A stretch of DNA of 31,091 nucleotides from Lentisphaeria bacterium UBA4640 (GCA_002405835.1 DHMO01000066.1:24926-56016); one strand, 5' to 3'; numbered from the stretch's first letter, positions 1 to 8,431 are shown. The notes: generated from the sequence alone by a model not told the origin. A program made the numbers and translations.

Positions 1-31
1 AAAAAGCGGACGGCATATTTCATCCGTCCGC
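1..31 (-). terminator. Rho-independent terminator after the ROK kinase
   Basis: A perfect 8-bp stem, GCGGACGG (6-13) with CCGTCCGC (24-31), encloses a 10-nt loop. On the minus strand it is followed by at least five T residues (positions 5-1). It lies 25 nt past the stop of the kinase and ends the beta-mannosidase/ROK operon. Confidence 0.85.
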
Positions 32-55
32 AGACAAAAACAATTTGATTTTCCG

Positions 56-1039
56 TTACATTTCAGCCGCAATCGCGAGACTGGCAATGTCGCCGATCGC
101 TTCTCCGAGCTGTGCGGGCACAACACGGCAGACCGAAGCGGACTGCGGAAGAGCTTCCGCGGCAATCACGCGCTCCATTGCGGGACGGAGCAGATGCTCC
201 GAACGCGCAAAGATGCTGCCGATGACAATACACTCCGGATTCAGGATGTCAATCAGAATCGACAGACCTTCACCCAGTCGACGGCCGCTCTCTTCGTAGA
301 CGGCAAGAGCGTCCGAATCGCCGCGGTCGGCGGCGTCACCGATCGTTTTGGCGGAAACGGACGGAAGATCCGCTTCCGTCGGACACCAGGTTAGCGGGTG
401 TCCGGCTTTCAGCGCGGCCTCCGCACGGAAACGTCCGAGCTGCGCGATTCCGCCGCCCGAACAGAACCCCTCAAAAGAGCCTGCTTTGCCGTAGCCGACC
501 GGTCCGGAGGAAGCGATGCGGATGTGGCCGCACTCGCCGCCCATTCCGCAATGTCCGCCGAGAAGACGTCCGTTTGCGATGATTCCCGCACCAAGCCCGG
601 TTCCGAACGTCAGGAACACCATGTCTGAAGTGCCGCGTCCGGCGCCGAAACGCCACTCCGCAAGCGCACAGGCGTTGGCGTCGTTCTCCAGCTTTGCCCG
701 CAATCCGGTTGCGCGTTCCACAATCGCAACGGCGGGAACATCATCCCATCCGGGAAGATTCGGAGGCGACTGCACCACGCCGCGTCTGGAATCCAGCGGT
801 CCGCCGCAGCTGATGCCGATTCCGATGACATCGTCCTTTGCCGTTCCGGTCTCCGCCAGAATCATTTCCTGCAGGCGGCACATCTCCGCAAGACAGGCTT
901 CCGGAGCACGGAAGTCCGCGGTTGCAAACCGTTTCTTGGCAAGGATTTCAATCCCGCCCTCGCCCTTCAGTTCACCGAGAATGGCCGCGCATTTTGTGCC
1001 GCCGACGTCAAAGCCGGCGGCGAAACGCTTCTTTACCAT
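56..1039 (-). CDS. ROK family sugar kinase (glucokinase/hexosamine-kinase-like)
   Basis: The 327-residue protein has the ROK/ASKHA layout. The N-terminal phosphate loop DVGGTK is at residues 11-16, the catalytic-base region ENDANA at 118-123 puts the base at D120, and a second nucleotide loop, FGTGLGAG, is at about 145-152. It probably phosphorylates a hexose in the cytoplasm, and its position after a beta-mannosidase suggests mannose or a related sugar. The family zinc motif CxCGxxGCxE is replaced by a stretch at 181-190 that keeps both glycines and the glutamate but none of the three cysteines, while E169 and H172 of the ExGH element are retained. The start ATG overlaps the end of the beta-mannosidase gene by 7 nt (ATGGTAA), so translation is probably coupled. 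ROK membership is clear; the exact sugar is not. Confidence 0.92.
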   Translation of the reverse strand: MVKKRFAAGFDVGGTKCAAILGELKGEGGIEILAKKRFATADFRAPEACLAEMCRLQEMILAETGTAKDDVIGIGISCGGPLDSRRGVVQSPPNLPGWDDVPAVAIVERATGLRAKLENDANACALAEWRFGAGRGTSDMVFLTFGTGLGAGIIANGRLLGGHCGMGGECGHIRIASSGPVGYGKAGSFEGFCSGGGIAQLGRFRAEAALKAGHPLTWCPTEADLPSVSAKTIGDAADRGDSDALAVYEESGRRLGEGLSILIDILNPECIVIGSIFARSEHLLRPAMERVIAAEALPQSASVCRVVPAQLGEAIGDIASLAIAAEM

Positions 1040-3315
1040 TCGTGTCTCCCGAACGCTGTGTAGATTTTTTCATCAAGTTTTCTGAGCCAGCCGAGATAAC
1101 GGTCGAGGTCGAACGGGGCGGAACCGAGCAGATAGTGGTTGTACGAAACTTCGCCGTTGATTTCCCACTCGATCAGCAGCATCCGCTTGTCCGCCTGGCA
1201 GACCTTGAAGTAATCGACTTCCGCGGCGGAATCGGCTGCGACTTCGTATTCGCCTTCCGCAAAGACTTCACCCGTCTCGATGTCCGTCACCTTGTAGTGT
1301 CCGGCGGCGGGCGCGGCGGTGTCGTTGACGGCGGTCAGACGGCAGCCCCACGCTTCGGGATCGCTCACGATCAGGCTCACCGGTTTCTGCGCGTTCTTGA
1401 TGTAATAGTACGCGAGCTTGCGGACATAGTAGTAATCGACCACGGCGTCGGAGAACTGCGGCCAGCAGTCGATGACGTTCCACCAGATGAGTCCGGTTTT
1501 CGACCATTTTTTCGCGCGGAAAAGTTCGATCAGATACTTCATTGCTTCCGCCTGGACAATCTGCGAGCACTTCATGAATTCGGTCAGATCCTCCGCAATG
1601 TAGCCCCAGAAGCCCTTTGCCTGGTTTTCCATCAGACCGTTGCGGTAGCAGGGCGTGCCGAACTGCTGCGCGGCGTGACAGGTCCACGAAACGCCGTGGC
1701 GGTCGTTGAGCTCCGCTTCCGGAATAAATTTGCGGATGCTTTCGACGTTCGTCATGCCGTGATAGCCGATTTCGCTTGCAAAAACCGCCGTATTGTCCTT
1801 GTAGAAATGTCCCTTCCAGTTGTCGCGCGGTCCCCAGAGGTGCTGTTCGGGAGAGCGGTAGCGCGCGTTCAGACGCTTGATTTCATCGCAGAGATACGGC
1901 GAGCTCGGCAGATACGGGCGGGCGGGGTCGAACATCGTCACGACGCGCGGCAGAATTTCGCGGGAGATGCGGTTCGAGGAGGGCAGCTGGTTCGCGCCCA
2001 GAAGCGCTCCGTAGAAGAACAGCTCGTCGCACTCGTTGTCGCCGCACCAGATCGCGAGCGACGGATGGTTGCGGCGCGCCTTGACGACCTCTTCCGCTTC
2101 CCGCCGGACCGCGTCGAGAAACTCTTCCGTCTGCGGAGCCGTTTCACATGCGAACATGAAGTCCTGCCAGACCAGCAGTCCGAGTTCATCACAGTAGTTG
2201 AAGAACTCTTCGTCTTCGTAAATGCTCCCGCCCCAGCAGCGGACCATGTTGCAGCCGAGATCGGCGAACAGGTCGAGATCCTTTTTCACGCGTTCCGGCG
2301 CTTCGCCGTGAATGGCGTTGGAGGGAACCCAGTTCGACCCCTTGATGAAGATGCGGCGTCCGTTAACGATGAACTCGAATTTCCCCTTCATTTCGCCGTC
2401 GAGCATCTCAGTGCGGTCCAGCACGAGCGTGCGCAGACCGACCTTCTGGACATGGGTGTCGACGACTTCGCCGTTATGGATGAGGTCAAGCTGAACGGTG
2501 TAGAGATTCTGTTCGCCGGCGCCGCGCGGATGCCAGAGATAGGCGTTTTCGAGATCCGTCCACTCCCAGCCCGATGTGAAGTAGAGCGGAAAAGTCTTTT
2601 CGATTTTCTGATCGCGGCAGGTCAGCGTCATCTTCGCTTCATAGCCGGCCAGCGATTTGCAGTCGGACGTAAAGCTCCAGTTGAGACTCAGCTGCGTTTT
2701 CTTCTTCGACGCAATCGGTGTTGCAAAATAAAGATCGGTCCAGCGTTCCGGTTTCAGAACTTCGAGATAGACCGGACGCCAGAGTCCGGCGCCGACCAGA
2801 CGCGGCGCGATGTCCCAGCCGTAGGTGTGCATCGGACGGCGCAGGAAGAGTCCTTCATAGTTGAACTTCTGCGCTCTGCAGTATGGCGGGACGGGGAACT
2901 GACGCGCAAAGTTGACCGTACTGCGGATCTTCACGACAAGTTCGTTGCCTTCCGGCTTCAATTCCGCCGGATCGAGCGGGAAGCGGAATGCAATCACCAT
3001 GTTGTCCGTGCCGCCCAGTTTTTTGCCGTTCAGAAAAATTTCGGAAATCGTGTCGACTCCTTCAAAGACCAGCTGGAGTTTCTCGCGCGGCTGAAGCTCC
3101 GGCGCGGCAAACTCGGTTCTGTATTCCCAGTCGATGAATTCATATGGACGCAGCTTGTCCGAATTGTTCGACCAGTACGGATCCGGAATCGCATTTGCGC
3201 GATGCAGATCGCCCAGAACGTTTCCCGGAACCTGCGCCGGAATTGTTCGCATCGAATTGTCGGACGGCTCCTCGTAGGTGAGGGTCCACGGACCTGTCAG
3301 GCTGATTTTTGTCAT
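1033..3315 (-). CDS. GH2 beta-mannosidase, cytoplasmic
   Basis: The 760-residue protein releases terminal beta-mannose from manno-oligosaccharides. It begins with the GH2 sugar-binding jelly roll (about 1-185; TGPW near the start and EGVDTISEIFLNG at 85-97). An Ig-like domain follows (about 190-300), then the TIM barrel. The acid/base is E428 in WCGDNE, with the clan-A Asn-Glu pair intact. The nucleophile is E515 in SEIGYHGM, the beta-mannosidase form of the motif. No signal peptide is present. The start at 3315 has AGGAG a few bases upstream; a longer open frame continues upstream through the promoter and was not used. The gene heads an operon with the ROK kinase and is divergent from a LacI regulator, which probably represses it. 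Confidence 0.93.
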   Translation of the reverse strand: MTKISLTGPWTLTYEEPSDNSMRTIPAQVPGNVLGDLHRANAIPDPYWSNNSDKLRPYEFIDWEYRTEFAAPELQPREKLQLVFEGVDTISEIFLNGKKLGGTDNMVIAFRFPLDPAELKPEGNELVVKIRSTVNFARQFPVPPYCRAQKFNYEGLFLRRPMHTYGWDIAPRLVGAGLWRPVYLEVLKPERWTDLYFATPIASKKKTQLSLNWSFTSDCKSLAGYEAKMTLTCRDQKIEKTFPLYFTSGWEWTDLENAYLWHPRGAGEQNLYTVQLDLIHNGEVVDTHVQKVGLRTLVLDRTEMLDGEMKGKFEFIVNGRRIFIKGSNWVPSNAIHGEAPERVKKDLDLFADLGCNMVRCWGGSIYEDEEFFNYCDELGLLVWQDFMFACETAPQTEEFLDAVRREAEEVVKARRNHPSLAIWCGDNECDELFFYGALLGANQLPSSNRISREILPRVVTMFDPARPYLPSSPYLCDEIKRLNARYRSPEQHLWGPRDNWKGHFYKDNTAVFASEIGYHGMTNVESIRKFIPEAELNDRHGVSWTCHAAQQFGTPCYRNGLMENQAKGFWGYIAEDLTEFMKCSQIVQAEAMKYLIELFRAKKWSKTGLIWWNVIDCWPQFSDAVVDYYYVRKLAYYYIKNAQKPVSLIVSDPEAWGCRLTAVNDTAAPAAGHYKVTDIETGEVFAEGEYEVAADSAAEVDYFKVCQADKRMLLIEWEINGEVSYNHYLLGSAPFDLDRYLGWLRKLDEKIYTAFGRHEW

Positions 3316-3344
3316 TTCAAATCGCTCCTTTTTAATTTGCGAAA

Positions 3345-3374
3345 AATATAGCATCAACACATACTGTAAATCAA
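3345..3374 (-). promoter_or_regulatory. Promoter of the beta-mannosidase/ROK operon
   Basis: On the minus strand, TTGATT (3374-3369) is followed by an 18-nt spacer and TATATT (3350-3345). The -10 is preceded by TGC, giving an extended -10. It lies about 30 nt upstream of the chosen ATG. Confidence 0.6.
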
Positions 3375-3421
3375 AAATCGCAGAATGCAAGGTCCGGTTC
3401 GTTTTTTTACACAAAAAAAAT

Positions 3422-3450
3422 TTGACTTTCCCCCTTCCTTCTGCTATATT
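3422..3450 (+). promoter_or_regulatory. Promoter of the divergent lacI-type gene
   Basis: TTGACT (3422-3427), a 17-nt spacer and TATATT (3445-3450) with an upstream TGC form a strong sigma-70-type promoter. It lies 52 nt before the ATG at 3503 and supports that start over the upstream in-frame ATG at 3278. Confidence 0.75.
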
Positions 3451-3502
3451 CGCACCGGAATATATTGAAACGTCCCGGCACAGCAACAGACAGGAGAACG
3501 AT

Positions 3503-4498
3503 ATGGCGAGAAAAAGAGAAAAACTCAGCATTGTGACAATCGCGGCGGAACTTGGCATTTCTCCGGCAACAGTTTCCAGAGTCGTCAACAACCGAACGGG
3601 AGTCAGCGAGGAAAAACGGCGCCTCGTGCTCAAAAAACTGCACGAATACGACTTCCGGACCAATTATCCCGCCCAGCGCAAGCCGAGAGTCGCAATCGTG
3701 AACAGTGCGCCCACATTCTCCCATTACCATTCCGAAGTCCTGAACGGAATCTTCCAGTACATGCAGGAACACGAACTGACCCCCTGCATGATCATTTACG
3801 ACGGTTCCGGAGACGAGACGCTTCTTGAGCTTCTGCGGGACCAGCAGTGCTCCGGAGTGATTCTGATGATCCCCGCAAACTTCAAAGAAGAACTGCCGGA
3901 ACTTGCGGCGTCGGGTCTCCCCGTCATGCAGGTGGATGAGGCGACCGACATGCCGAACATCGGCTATATCGACAACGACTCCTACTCCGGCTCGCGCATC
4001 GCAACCGAATATCTCCTCTCGCTCGGACACCGCGAAATTCTCTACTTTACAACCGGGCTCCACACGCTGAATCACAATCAGCGCCGAAAAGCCTATGAAG
4101 ACGCCCTGAATGGCGCCGGGCTCACACCGCATGTTTTCGAAGCGCAGGCGGATTATGAATCGCTCAAGCAGAGCCTGAAACAGCATCCGGAAGCAACAGC
4201 GGTCATGACGACCAACGATGATGTGGCGCAAATCGCCGTCAAAGCGGCTGCCGATCTCGGGCTGCGCGTTCCGGATGATCTCTCTGTTGTGGGATTTGAC
4301 GATTACCCGATGAGCCGCTATCTCTGCCCCGCCCTCACCACGGTTTCGCATCTGAACCGCGAAGCCGGACGGCGTGCTGCGGAATCCATCGACCGCTATC
4401 TCCAGTCAAATGGAAAAATTCCGCTTCAGCGCGAAGTGCTGCCGACGGGACTCGTAATACGCGGCTCCACCGGACCGGCAAAGGACTTCAAACGCTGA
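3503..4498 (+). CDS. LacI/GalR family transcriptional regulator
   Basis: The 331-residue repressor has an N-terminal helix-turn-helix (SIVTIAAELGISPATVSRVV, residues about 9-28) and a short hinge. A periplasmic-binding-protein-like effector domain follows from about residue 60, with typical late motifs VVGFDDYPMSRYLCPALTTV near residues 265-285. The start at 3503 has AGGAGA about 6 nt upstream and lies downstream of a good promoter. It is divergent from the beta-mannosidase/ROK operon, so by the usual arrangement it probably senses mannose, mannobiose or a phosphorylated derivative and controls that operon and itself. No unambiguous palindromic operator was found in the 187-bp intergenic stretch. 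Confidence 0.93.
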   Translation: MARKREKLSIVTIAAELGISPATVSRVVNNRTGVSEEKRRLVLKKLHEYDFRTNYPAQRKPRVAIVNSAPTFSHYHSEVLNGIFQYMQEHELTPCMIIYDGSGDETLLELLRDQQCSGVILMIPANFKEELPELAASGLPVMQVDEATDMPNIGYIDNDSYSGSRIATEYLLSLGHREILYFTTGLHTLNHNQRRKAYEDALNGAGLTPHVFEAQADYESLKQSLKQHPEATAVMTTNDDVAQIAVKAAADLGLRVPDDLSVVGFDDYPMSRYLCPALTTVSHLNREAGRRAAESIDRYLQSNGKIPLQREVLPTGLVIRGSTGPAKDFKR

Positions 4499-4532
4499 CG
4501 GCAAGGAAGTAAATAAGGAAAAAGATGCAGCC

Positions 4533-5009
4533 TCATGCTTCCGCGCGGGCAAGAATTTCCTGGCAGTTTTTCGGATCCGGAGAAGCAAGAAACGCCGCTT
4601 TGAGACGGCCGTCGTAGAAGAGCGAGCCGATCGACGCAAGAATCTTCAGATGCGTCGCCCGCTGCTGTCCGCCCGCAACCACCATGAAAATGAGTTTGAC
4701 CGGCTGGTTGTCGGGTGACTGGTAATCGGAAATGCCGTCGGGACAGACCGCAAGCGCCATGCTCGGCGAATCAATATTTTCCAGACGCACATGCGGCACG
4801 GCGATTCCGTTCCCGATTCCCGTGCTCATCAGACTCTCCCGGTGGAAAATTCCCCACGCAAGATCATCATGCGGAACCATTCCTTCCACTTGCGCAAGCC
4901 GGTCGATGAGAGTGTTCAGAACTTCCTCTTTCGTCAGACTTCCATGCAGGACGAGAATCCGGTCACCGAGGAGCGGACCAATCGGGATTTGTTTCGCATC
5001 GCGTACCAT
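4533..5009 (-). CDS. PTS EIIA (PtsN/fructose-type) domain protein
   Basis: The 158-residue protein is a single PTS EIIA type-2 domain. The phosphorylatable histidine is H73 in GIAVPHVRLENI, preceded by the family STGIGNGIAVPH pattern, and a later VVAGGQQRATHLKILASIGSLF segment (about 104-125) is also typical. No EIIB, EIIC, HPr or EI gene is nearby, so a regulatory PtsN-like role is more likely than sugar transport. The start at 5009 lies just after a promoter located in the 3' end of tilS; the longer frame would have to be translated through that promoter. Its 3' end converges on the LacI gene, 34 nt apart. The EIIA call is firm; the partner is unknown. Confidence 0.88.
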   Translation of the reverse strand: MVRDAKQIPIGPLLGDRILVLHGSLTKEEVLNTLIDRLAQVEGMVPHDDLAWGIFHRESLMSTGIGNGIAVPHVRLENIDSPSMALAVCPDGISDYQSPDNQPVKLIFMVVAGGQQRATHLKILASIGSLFYDGRLKAAFLASPDPKNCQEILARAEA

Positions 5010-5037
5010 AAAATATTTACTTCTCCATTTTTTGTGA

Positions 5038-5065
5038 AATGTACCATAAATTCCGTTTTTTTCAA
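5038..5065 (-). promoter_or_regulatory. Promoter of the ptsN-like gene, overlapping the tilS stop
   Basis: On the minus strand, TTGAAA (5065-5060), a 16-nt spacer and TACATT (5043-5038) fit the CTTGAAA-16 form seen repeatedly in this window. The -35 box overlaps the tilS stop codon. Confidence 0.55.
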
Positions 5066-6429
5066 GTTTCATGTCCGCTTTTCTGCAAAGTTTGCTGAAT
5101 CCGCCAGACGGTCCCCGCATCCGGCGCAACAGGAAAGAGCGCGGAGCGGCGGACGCCCGCAACCCACAGAACCGCACCCTCCGCAGTCCGCAGAACCGGA
5201 ACGGCGTCGCGGCTGTAGGATTTAATCCCGCAATCCGAATAAAGTTTCTTCAGAAGAACCGGATGATGTTTCCCGAACGGAACCATGCGGTCGCCGTCCC
5301 GCCGGGAACCGACATGCAGAACGGACGGAAGATCCGCAGAGAAAAAGACCGTTTCCGCGTCCGCCCGTTTCAGTTCCGCTGCGGGCACCTGAGCAGCAGT
5401 CAGCACGGATTCCCCGAAACGGATCTCAGGAGTCTCCTTCAGATTCCAGACGATCTCCGCAGTTGCTGTAAAACGATGCAGGAAAACCCGCTCGCTCTCC
5501 ACGCAAATCGCGCAATCGGGAAAACCGGCCAGCGGAATCCGGACGCATTCGCCATTCTCCGGCGGAGACGCGACTGTGGCGGAAAAGCGCTCCGTCAAAG
5601 CCGAATCCGGAACGAATCCGGGAAAACCGGAATTCAGAAAATAGCGCAGAGCCCGGCAGCGGATCGCGGGATGAAGCGATACCCAGTCGTGCGGAGTGCA
5701 AAGTCGCTCCGCATAAACTCTGTGCGCTTCGCATTCCAGATAGTCGGCGTCCTGCTCCAGAACTTCCAGAGAACGCCGCAGACCGCCCGGAGCAAACGGA
5801 AAACGCTTCGCAAGCATCGGAATCAGATTCAGACGCAGAAAGTTGCGTCCGTAGCAATCGGTCCGGTTCGTGGAATCGGTCCGCCAGCACTCCCCGCGGC
5901 GGCGCAGTTCCGCCTCCATATCGGCTCGCGAGAGATGCAGCAGGGGACGCACAAACTCCACTCCTTCGACAACGGAATGAAGCCGCATCGACGTCAGCCC
6001 CGTTGCATTCGAACCGCGGAACAGACGCAGAAGCAGATTTTCTGTCCGGTCATCCGCCTGATGACCGAGTGCGACAACCGCCCCGGGTGTTTCGCGGCAA
6101 AGTTTTTTCCAAGCATCCAGACGCAGCCGCCGTGCCGCCGCTTCATCTCCCTCGCCAGCCTCGCGGCGTCCTCCGACATTCAGAGGAACAGAGAGAAACG
6201 GAACCGCGAGCTCCGCGCACTTTTCGCGGCACCATGCCTCGTCGGCGTCGCTTTCCGCCCCGCGCAAACCGTGGTTGAAATGCACCGCGCGAAGCTGAAA
6301 ATGAAAAGGCGCTGAATATTCATTCAGCGCCAGAAGAAGATACAAGCTGTCCGAGCCTCCGCTGAATCCGCAGAAAACGGTTCTGCCGCGCAGGATTTCC
6401 GCTGCGCCTGCGGAGAGCTCCGGGTTCAT
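5062..6429 (-). CDS. tilS: tRNA(Ile)-lysidine synthase
   Basis: The 455-residue protein attaches lysine to C34 of the CAU-anticodon isoleucine tRNA, using ATP, so that it reads AUA. The N-terminal PP-loop is SGGSDS (residues 23-28), and the second signature, LGHQADDRTENLLLRLFRG, is near residues 121-140. The C-terminal half matches the family's extra substrate-binding and TilS_C domains in length (RDAVPVLRTAEGAVLWVAGV near the end). The start codon overlaps the trxA stop by 4 nt (ATGA), so the two are coupled. A single-copy housekeeping gene, with ordinary length. Confidence 0.95.
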   Translation of the reverse strand: MNPELSAGAAEILRGRTVFCGFSGGSDSLYLLLALNEYSAPFHFQLRAVHFNHGLRGAESDADEAWCREKCAELAVPFLSVPLNVGGRREAGEGDEAAARRLRLDAWKKLCRETPGAVVALGHQADDRTENLLLRLFRGSNATGLTSMRLHSVVEGVEFVRPLLHLSRADMEAELRRRGECWRTDSTNRTDCYGRNFLRLNLIPMLAKRFPFAPGGLRRSLEVLEQDADYLECEAHRVYAERLCTPHDWVSLHPAIRCRALRYFLNSGFPGFVPDSALTERFSATVASPPENGECVRIPLAGFPDCAICVESERVFLHRFTATAEIVWNLKETPEIRFGESVLTAAQVPAAELKRADAETVFFSADLPSVLHVGSRRDGDRMVPFGKHHPVLLKKLYSDCGIKSYSRDAVPVLRTAEGAVLWVAGVRRSALFPVAPDAGTVWRIQQTLQKSGHET

Positions 6430-6740
6430 ACGCTTTCGATTTCCTTCACAAGTTTGGCTTTGTCCTGCACGCCGACAAACGATTTGACAGGCTTGCCGTC
6501 TTTGAGAATGAAGAGGGTCGGGACTGTACGGACCATGAAGTCTTTCGCAAGTCCCGGCGCTTCATCAACATTGACTTTGCCGATGACCGCCTTGCCGTCC
6601 ACTTCGTCTGCAACCTGTTCGAGAACCGGACCGAGCATCTTGCAGGGTCCGCACCACTCCGCCCAGAAATCGACGAGAACAACACCTTTTGAAGTCTGCG
6701 CTTCAAAATCTTCTTCCGTAAAATGTCTGACTTCCGCCAT
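6426..6740 (-). CDS. trxA: Thioredoxin
   Basis: The 104-residue protein is a classical cytoplasmic thioredoxin, a dithiol reductant for many partners. The active site WCGPCK has C30 and C33, and the cis-proline is P74 in RTVPTLF. Length and the conserved DFWAEWCGPCKML and GKVNVDE segments are standard. The start at 6740 has AGGAG 8 nt upstream; an upstream in-frame ATG at 6854 would place the promoter inside the gene and overlap the neighbouring gene, so it was rejected. The gene overlaps tilS by 4 nt. Confidence 0.96.
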   Translation of the reverse strand: MAEVRHFTEEDFEAQTSKGVVLVDFWAEWCGPCKMLGPVLEQVADEVDGKAVIGKVNVDEAPGLAKDFMVRTVPTLFILKDGKPVKSFVGVQDKAKLVKEIESV

Positions 6741-6781
6741 TTTACACTCCTTTGGTTGATGGTTTCCGGGGGGATATGGAT

Positions 6782-6809
6782 AACCTAACTGCAATTCCCC
6801 GATTTTCAA
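6782..6809 (-). promoter_or_regulatory. Promoter of the trxA-tilS operon
   Basis: On the minus strand, TTGAAA (6809-6804), a 16-nt spacer and TAGGTT (6787-6782). The -35 and spacer match other promoters in the window; the -10 is weak. Confidence 0.45.
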
Positions 6810-6828
6810 GTCCAAAAGAGAAAATTTT

Positions 6829-7509
6829 TTACGGCACGCGCTCCCCATACACATAGGCGTCCATGCGGTTCAGAATCAGCCGTTCGCCATCCGCGAAGAA
6901 ACGCGGCTGATACCAGAGCGCACCTTCCTGACGGTTTGTGTTTTTCAGAGTCAGCACAGCGCCCTCAATCCGCCAGGTTCCGGAATTCTCCGGATCGTTT
7001 GAAATTACATAGCTCCCGTTTTCAAAAAATTCAACCGTGAACGGTGCTTTGCGGGTATTTTTATTCTCCGGGTCTTTCTGAAACAGATTCCATTTCCCGA
7101 CAACATTTCCCTTTTTCAAATGAGAACTTCCCTTTTCAAACCGCATTACCATATCCGGCTGAAGTCCGTTGTTCAGTTCCAGCACCGAATCCGAAACAAC
7201 GGCGACGGGAATGCCCTCAACCGTCTTATCCTTCCCCTGCCCCGCCTCTCCATTGGCTGTTGACGAGACAAGAAAAACTCCGCCGTCCGTGGAAACGATT
7301 TTCCCCTGAACCTCCGCTTTCCCATCCGCCTGGATTCTGCGCCAGACGCCGTCGGCTCCGAATGAACAGGTATAATCCGGGCGGAAATTTTTATTCCCCT
7401 GAATCACGACAAAAACTTCCCATTCGCCTGCGAATTTTTCTATGGAATGCTCGCCGCCAAACGAAGTAAAAGCAGCAAGACAAAACAGGAACAGAAGGAC
7501 TGTTTTCAT
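6829..7509 (-). CDS. Secreted protein with two lipocalin-like halves, unknown function
   Basis: The 226-residue protein has an N-terminal signal peptide (hydrophobic LLFLFCLAAF, cleavage near residue 19). Two halves appear to repeat the same plan. EKFAGEWEVFV at about 25-35 leads to FGADGVWRRIQADGK, and VVGKWNLFQKD at about 136-146 leads to VEFFENGSYVISND and then GTWRIEGAVLTLKN. This G-x-W start plus a strand with a small-residue turn recalls lipocalin-like domains that hold hydrophobic ligands or sit in the envelope, but the match is by eye only. GGAGAA lies upstream of the ATG. It follows a lipoprotein gene on the same strand, separated from it by a terminator, so it may have its own weak promoter. 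The function is unknown. Confidence 0.8.
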   Translation of the reverse strand: MKTVLLFLFCLAAFTSFGGEHSIEKFAGEWEVFVVIQGNKNFRPDYTCSFGADGVWRRIQADGKAEVQGKIVSTDGGVFLVSSTANGEAGQGKDKTVEGIPVAVVSDSVLELNNGLQPDMVMRFEKGSSHLKKGNVVGKWNLFQKDPENKNTRKAPFTVEFFENGSYVISNDPENSGTWRIEGAVLTLKNTNRQEGALWYQPRFFADGERLILNRMDAYVYGERVP

Positions 7510-7541
7510 AAATATTTTTCTCCGATAAAATTTTTAAAGCA

Positions 7542-7565
7542 AGGGGCGCAATCGTTTGCGCCCCT
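7542..7565 (-). terminator. Strong hairpin terminator after the lipoprotein gene
   Basis: AGGGGCGCAA (7542-7551) and TTGCGCCCCT (7556-7565) form a perfect 10-bp stem with a 4-nt loop. It begins 23 nt past the lipoprotein stop and is followed on the minus strand by TGCTTTAAAAATTTT, an imperfect T tract. Confidence 0.75.
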
Positions 7566-7588
7566 CAGAATCAAAATGTTTCTGAATC

Positions 7589-8188
7589 TCAGAAGAACAG
7601 GAACGTTTTCTTCGGCTTTGCCGGAGAATATGCGTTGAACAGCTGATACGGAATGACAAACTTGTTCATGACAACAACCTGTCCTTTGCCGTCGATGTAA
7701 TACGGCATCGGCTTCACAGTCTCAACACCGGTCATCGTCGCAGGGAAACCGCTGACCTTGACGTCGAGTTTCTTGAAAACCCAGTAATCATCAGTCTTGA
7801 TTTCATAGCGGGATGCAACAACGGCGTCGCACTGCGCTTTCTTGCAGGCATTGTAGAACGCTGCTTTTGCGGCGATATTCTGGGCGTTCGGGATCCAGGA
7901 GAAGAGGAAAGCAAACGGGGAGTTCTGGTCAAAGATGGACGCGTTGTCGGCAAACGTGGAGGTGTCACCCCAGGCAAAAATACCGAACAGAACGTTCACT
8001 TTTGCAGAACCATTGACTTTCACTTTCTCATCGACTTTGTACAGCGGACGATACGCATCCACCGGTCCCACAGTCTGCGGATAGACGTTCATGCTGCCAG
8101 CATCACTGGTGTTCACAGAGGTACATCCGGTCATGACTGCGAGTGCCGCGATTCCAAGAACCGCAGAAACCAACATTTTGAGTTTCAT
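7589..8188 (-). CDS. Lipoprotein of unknown function
   Basis: The 199-residue protein begins with a lipoprotein signal; the lipobox MTGC places the lipidated cysteine at C22. The mature part includes a segment AKVNVLFGIFAWGDTSTFAD (about 62-81) and then KAAFYNACKKAQCDAVVASRYE (about 108-129). That combination resembles small envelope lipoproteins in which a glycine-rich stretch precedes a helix that gathers residues for a beta-strand reporting on a cell-surface role, but no named family can be given. GGAG is 8-10 nt upstream of the ATG, with a TTGAAA-16-TATAGT promoter further up and a terminator downstream, so it is a single-gene unit. It is probably in the outer or inner membrane facing the periplasm. 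Confidence 0.82.
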   Translation of the reverse strand: MKLKMLVSAVLGIAALAVMTGCTSVNTSDAGSMNVYPQTVGPVDAYRPLYKVDEKVKVNGSAKVNVLFGIFAWGDTSTFADNASIFDQNSPFAFLFSWIPNAQNIAAKAAFYNACKKAQCDAVVASRYEIKTDDYWVFKKLDVKVSGFPATMTGVETVKPMPYYIDGKGQVVVMNKFVIPYQLFNAYSPAKPKKTFLFF

Positions 8189-8243
8189 ACTTTTTCTCCT
8201 TTACTGTTTTTTATGAGAGTCAACCCAACTCCCATTTGATGTT

Positions 8244-8271
8244 ACTATATCACACAAAACAAACATTTCAA
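8244..8271 (-). promoter_or_regulatory. Promoter of the lipoprotein gene
   Basis: On the minus strand, TTGAAA (8271-8266), a 16-nt spacer and TATAGT (8249-8244), about 55 nt upstream of the ATG. Confidence 0.6.
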
Positions 8272-8371
8272 ATAAATATTTATGCAAATTAATAAGAGAT
8301 TTGTCTTAATAACAAACAATAAACAAATTTTCTTGCAATTTTATCTCATCAATCATTTTCCGTTCCGGCGC

Positions 8372-8399
8372 GTGACTTTTCCGGAAAACACGGTATATT
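8372..8399 (+). promoter_or_regulatory. Promoter of the DNA-binding-like gene at 8432
   Basis: GTGACT (8372-8377), a 16-nt spacer and TATATT (8394-8399). It supports the ATG at 8432 rather than the upstream in-frame ATG at 8282. Confidence 0.5.
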
Positions 8400-8431
8400 A
8401 CAGCAGAAGAACAAACGGAAAGGCTGAATAC

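Noticed and set aside
838..3351. Plus-strand open frame of 837 codons
   Set aside because: It lies wholly opposite the beta-mannosidase and part of the ROK gene, which have clear catalytic motifs. It shows no domain motif and is a shadow frame caused by codon bias.
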